Notes under the pieces: generated by a model
What the model was told of the DNA's origin: nothing
Database searches by the model: none
What the model saw: the letters and a program-made list of their open reading frames with translations, nothing else
Translations under genes and position numbers: made by a program
Part shown: positions 23,227 to 25,372 of the stretch, piece after piece
Layout: every line of letters starts with the position of its first letter
Position numbering within the stretch: position 1 is the first letter of the stretch
Assembly (NCBI GenBank): GCA_015057755.1
Contig: SVDR01000036.1
Span: forward strand, 1 to 25,372
DNA length: 25,372 nt
Direction of reading: 5' to 3'
Source: Lachnoclostridium sp.
GTDB taxonomy: Bacteria; Bacillota_A; Clostridia; Lachnospirales; Lachnospiraceae

Positions 23227-23265
23227 ATAAAAACAGGGCAGGCGGAAACGAATTTCCGTCTGCCC
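23227..23265 (-). terminator. Intercistronic hairpin between SBP and permease
   Basis: On the minus strand GGGCAG-A-CGGAAA pairs with TTTCCG-C-CTGCCC around a TTCG loop (23265 down to 23236), with one A/C mismatch. TGTTTTTAT follows. It would act as a partial terminator or 3' stabiliser of the binding-protein message. Confidence 0.85.
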
Positions 23266-23288
23266 TTATTATAATCGAAAAACATTTA

Positions 23289-24383
23289 TTATGGAAGATA
23301 GTAGAATGCGTCATCCGGGAGAGTTCCGCCGACGGAAGCCGGGTTCTGCTCGAAAAGTACATTCAGGTATCCGCTCAGAGCGTCTTTCATTTCCTGACCG
23401 GAAACGAATTCTACATTACAGTACGGAAGAGCCTTTTTCGCGATCGGAGCTTTTGCAACAATGCCCTGTGCGGCGATCAGCTCAGCAGCAGCGTCAAGGT
23501 CTGTCTCAGTAAATGCGATAGAAGCTTCGTGCTCGGCAAGGAATGTGTCAACCAGCTCGCTATTTTCTTCCAGAAATGCTTTGTTTGCGATTGTGACACC
23601 TGTCACAAGGCGGCTTCCGCCTTCTTCCGGCTGGAAGCTGTCCCAAAGTGCGGCAAGATCCATAACCATAGCCAGTTTGTCGTTCTGCGCCATAGCAGCA
23701 GTTACGAACGGCTGCGGAAGGAGTCCGATCGCATCCGGGTTTTCCGCGAGAACAGAAGCAACCTCTGTTGCCTCAGATTTAAACTCTAATGTAACATCTT
23801 CCTCGGAAAGACCTGCAGCAGAGAGAACGTAACGCAGGGAGTAGTCCGGTGTGGTTCCTTTGCCCGGAAGATATACGGTTTTGCCCTTTAACTGATCAAC
23901 AGAGTTGATGGAAGTATCTCCGGATACCAGGTAAAGAACACCGAGTGTATTGATATCGATAACAGCGACATTGCCATTGGTCTTATTGTAAAGAACACTT
24001 GCAACGTTGGCCGGAAGGAGTGCGATGTCAACCTTTCCGCCTGCAACGAGAGCAGTCAGCTCATCGGCAGCTGTTACCATAGTAAATTCATAATCATTTG
24101 CAGAAGTACCGTTGGCGTCCTCGTCAATAAGTTTCACGAGACCCATGGTTGTCGGTCCTTTTAAACCGCCCACGCGGATCACAACATCTTCGGATGTCTC
24201 AGCAGCAGTTGTCTCAGCAGCGGTCGTTTCCGGAGCGGCAGTTGTTTCGGCAGCTGTTGTAGCAGCTTCTGCAGCAGCGGTTGTCTGGGCAGCAGTTGTT
24301 TCTGCCGGTTTTGTGGAGCAGCCTGTCAGCATGGACATGCCAAGGGCAGCAGCTACGATCACAGATAACATTTTTTTCATCAT
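23289..24383 (-). CDS. NitT/TauT-type ABC transporter substrate-binding lipoprotein
   Basis: This is the extracellular binding protein of the importer, 364 residues. A signal sequence ends in the lipobox MLTGC (C22). A linker of Thr, Ala and Glu repeats (about 26-66, TTAAE units) follows, and then a periplasmic-binding-like domain of the NMT1/TauA type (VGGLKGPTTMGLVKL; GKVDIALLPANVASVLYNK; QLKGKTVYLPGKGTTPDYSL). The substrate is not readable; sulfonates, nitrate, guanidine-type compounds and thiamine precursors are all carried by relatives. Tandem ATGs lie at 24383 and 24380 after AGGAGG, and the first has the better spacing. It is the first gene of the operon. Confidence 0.92.
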   Translation of the reverse strand: MMKKMLSVIVAAALGMSMLTGCSTKPAETTAAQTTAAAEAATTAAETTAAPETTAAETTAAETSEDVVIRVGGLKGPTTMGLVKLIDEDANGTSANDYEFTMVTAADELTALVAGGKVDIALLPANVASVLYNKTNGNVAVIDINTLGVLYLVSGDTSINSVDQLKGKTVYLPGKGTTPDYSLRYVLSAAGLSEEDVTLEFKSEATEVASVLAENPDAIGLLPQPFVTAAMAQNDKLAMVMDLAALWDSFQPEEGGSRLVTGVTIANKAFLEENSELVDTFLAEHEASIAFTETDLDAAAELIAAQGIVAKAPIAKKALPYCNVEFVSGQEMKDALSGYLNVLFEQNPASVGGTLPDDAFYYLP

Positions 24384-24507
24384 TGTCAGTCCTCCTAAAC
24401 TAAAATTGAGTTATAGAATATGTTTTGTTCATGCTTTTGGGGACCGGATAGTCACCGTCTTTTCTCTCAGAATCAAAGGAATCTTCGAGGGTAGTACGAA
24501 CAGCCTA

Positions 24508-24536
24508 AATATATTATAGTCGGAGTCAAATGTCAA
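24508..24536 (-). promoter_or_regulatory. Promoter of the ABC transporter operon
   Basis: On the minus strand TTGACA (24536-24531) and TATATT (24513-24508) are 17 bp apart. Copies of ATAGTCGG flank or overlap it. The leader of about 117 bases could fold but matches no riboswitch family I know. Confidence 0.8.
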
Positions 24537-24634
24537 TACATAGTCGGCTTTTTGAAAGAAGAAATTAGTTCAAACTAACTTTAAAAAATAAAGGATAGAG
24601 GAGAAAAGTTGTTAAAACAAAAACAAAAAGGTTG

Positions 24635-24663
24635 TTGCAGATATTGCGCGAATGTGCGATAAT
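24635..24663 (+). promoter_or_regulatory. Promoter of the hydrogenase gene
   Basis: TTGCAG (24635-24640), 17 bp, then GATAAT (24658-24663) preceded by TGC (extended -10). The leader of about 75 bases carries a 6-bp hairpin (24690-24695 with 24701-24706). Confidence 0.5.
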
Positions 24664-24745
24664 TATAGTTGAGTTAATGGGTATTTTTACTAGACGAAAA
24701 GTCTGGTAATATATGTAAGGAAATGATTTCAGGAGGGTAAATCTT

Positions 24746-25372
24746 ATGAAAACAAATGATGCTGCGCTGCTTAGAATTAAGTACGAAGTATTACGCGAAG
24801 TTGCTAAACTTGCTTTTGATGGCGAGCTTGACAACGTTGAGAAGAGAGACGCGATCGCTTACAAATTAAGCCCGGGTCCGAAAGCTAGCTTCCGTTGCTG
24901 CGTATACAAAGAGAGAGAGATCGTTCGTCAGAGAATCCGTCTTGCTGAGGGTAAGTGCCCGACAGGTCACGAGAGCAATAACCAGATTCAGGTTATCACA
25001 GCTGCTTGTGAGGAGTGTCCGATCACTCGTTTCGTAGTAACAGACAACTGCCAGAAGTGTATGGGTAAAGCATGTCAGAACGCTTGTAAGTTCGGTGCTA
25101 TCACAATGGGTCGTGACCGCGCACACATCGATCCGTCCATCTGTAAAGAGTGTGGTCAGTGTGCTCAGGCTTGTCCGTACAACGCTATCGCAGAACTCGT
25201 TCGTCCGTGCCGTCGTGCATGCCCGGCTGACGCTATCGTTATGAACAAAGAGACAGGCGTTTGTGAGATCGACGAGTCCAAGTGCATCCAGTGTGGCGCT
25301 TGCGTAAGAAGCTGCCCGTTCGGTGCTATTTCTTCTAAAGTTTATATCGTTCATGTTATCAAAGCAATCCTT
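24746..25372 (+). CDS. [FeFe] hydrogenase, group-B-like, N-terminal part (3' partial)
   Basis: The reading frame is open to the window end, with 209 residues visible. AGGAGGG is 8 bases before the ATG. The N-terminal section with ISPGPK-like LSPGPKASFRCCVYKERE is characteristic of monomeric group B [FeFe] hydrogenases of Clostridia. Cysteine motifs follow: C102-C105-C110-C114, C133-C136-C139-C143, C155-C159, and C180-C183-C186-C190, enough for three or so [4Fe-4S] clusters. The H-cluster domain, with its conserved TSCCPxW-type motifs, would lie beyond the window, so the hydrogenase call is by N-terminal resemblance. A plain polyferredoxin is the alternative. The strong codon bias suggests high expression. 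Confidence 0.75.
   Translation, partial: MKTNDAALLRIKYEVLREVAKLAFDGELDNVEKRDAIAYKLSPGPKASFRCCVYKEREIVRQRIRLAEGKCPTGHESNNQIQVITAACEECPITRFVVTDNCQKCMGKACQNACKFGAITMGRDRAHIDPSICKECGQCAQACPYNAIAELVRPCRRACPADAIVMNKETGVCEIDESKCIQCGACVRSCPFGAISSKVYIVHVIKAIL

Larger units (their letters stand above)
24384..24745. other. Divergent regulatory region SBP / hydrogenase
   Basis: This 362-bp gap has no gene. It contains the leader (about 117 bases) and promoter of the ABC operon, the direct repeat ATAGTCGG (24516-24523 and 24540-24547), the palindrome TTAGTTCAAACTAA (24565-24578), an A-rich stretch, and the hydrogenase promoter and leader. Confidence 0.8.

Noticed and set aside
24420..24500. TPP riboswitch in the ABC operon leader
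   Set aside because: CTGAGA occurs on the minus strand, but the second conserved TPP half (ACCTGAT...GGATAATGCC type) is missing.
24609..24620. Rex redox-regulator site TTGTTAAAACAA upstream of the hydrogenase
   Set aside because: The half-sites are too close compared with the normal 18-20 bp Rex operator, and the stretch is A-rich, so a chance match is likely.
1..25372. CRISPR array, prophage, insertion sequence or toxin-antitoxin pair
   Set aside because: No regularly spaced repeats, transposase, integrase, phage structural gene or toxin-antitoxin gene pair was seen despite the tRNA clusters.

Overview
The window looks like the chromosome of a spore-forming, anaerobic Clostridia member, most likely family Lachnospiraceae (inference). 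It carries the sporulation genes spoVT, yabP, yabQ and spoIIE, AGGAGG-type ribosome sites, sigma-A-like promoters, GTG and TTG starts, U-tract terminators, an [FeFe]-hydrogenase-type gene and a flavodoxin/ferredoxin fusion. No plasmid, phage, insertion sequence or CRISPR array is visible. Most of it reads as core genome, so the unusual signals are mainly regulatory.

Region 1 (1-3903): the 3' part of a protein with a degenerate transglutaminase-like domain and a thioredoxin-like tail, a small acidic protein of unknown function, an MsmX/UgpC-type multi-sugar ABC ATPase, and on the minus strand a 1-Cys peroxiredoxin of the Prx6 type. Region 2 (3981-15287): the conserved Firmicutes sporulation/division neighbourhood spoVT ... 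mazG - hup - rqcP - yabP - yabQ - divIC - spoIIE - tilS - hpt - ftsH. A complete TRAP transporter (dctP-dctQ-dctM) sits between spoVT and mazG. spoVT is preceded by a 70-nt hairpin that buries its ribosome site and start codon. spoIIE has a promoter with a 21-bp spacer, as expected for sigma-A plus Spo0A activation, and encodes a protein without the usual membrane domain.

Region 3 (15291-18239): a candidate orphan small RNA, a cytoplasmic GH13 neopullulanase/cyclomaltodextrinase-like enzyme that fits functionally with the MsmX-type ATPase, tRNA-Tyr, tRNA-Phe and tRNA-Gly, and a 20-bp perfect inverted repeat. Region 4 (18240-21854): a LysR regulator diverging from a YitT-family membrane protein, an EFR1-type flavodoxin/ferredoxin fusion, and tRNA-Leu running directly into a yybP-ykoY manganese riboswitch and mntP. 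Region 5 (21811-25372): a NitT/TauT-type ABC transporter operon on the minus strand, and diverging from it the 5' part of a group-B-like [FeFe] hydrogenase that leaves the window.

The best candidates for something little described are the spoVT leader hairpin, the tRNA-Leu/Mn-riboswitch/mntP arrangement, the orphan RNA at about 15407-15508 and the soluble SpoIIE. No wholly new multi-gene system is evident. All calls come from reading the sequence; no database search was run.
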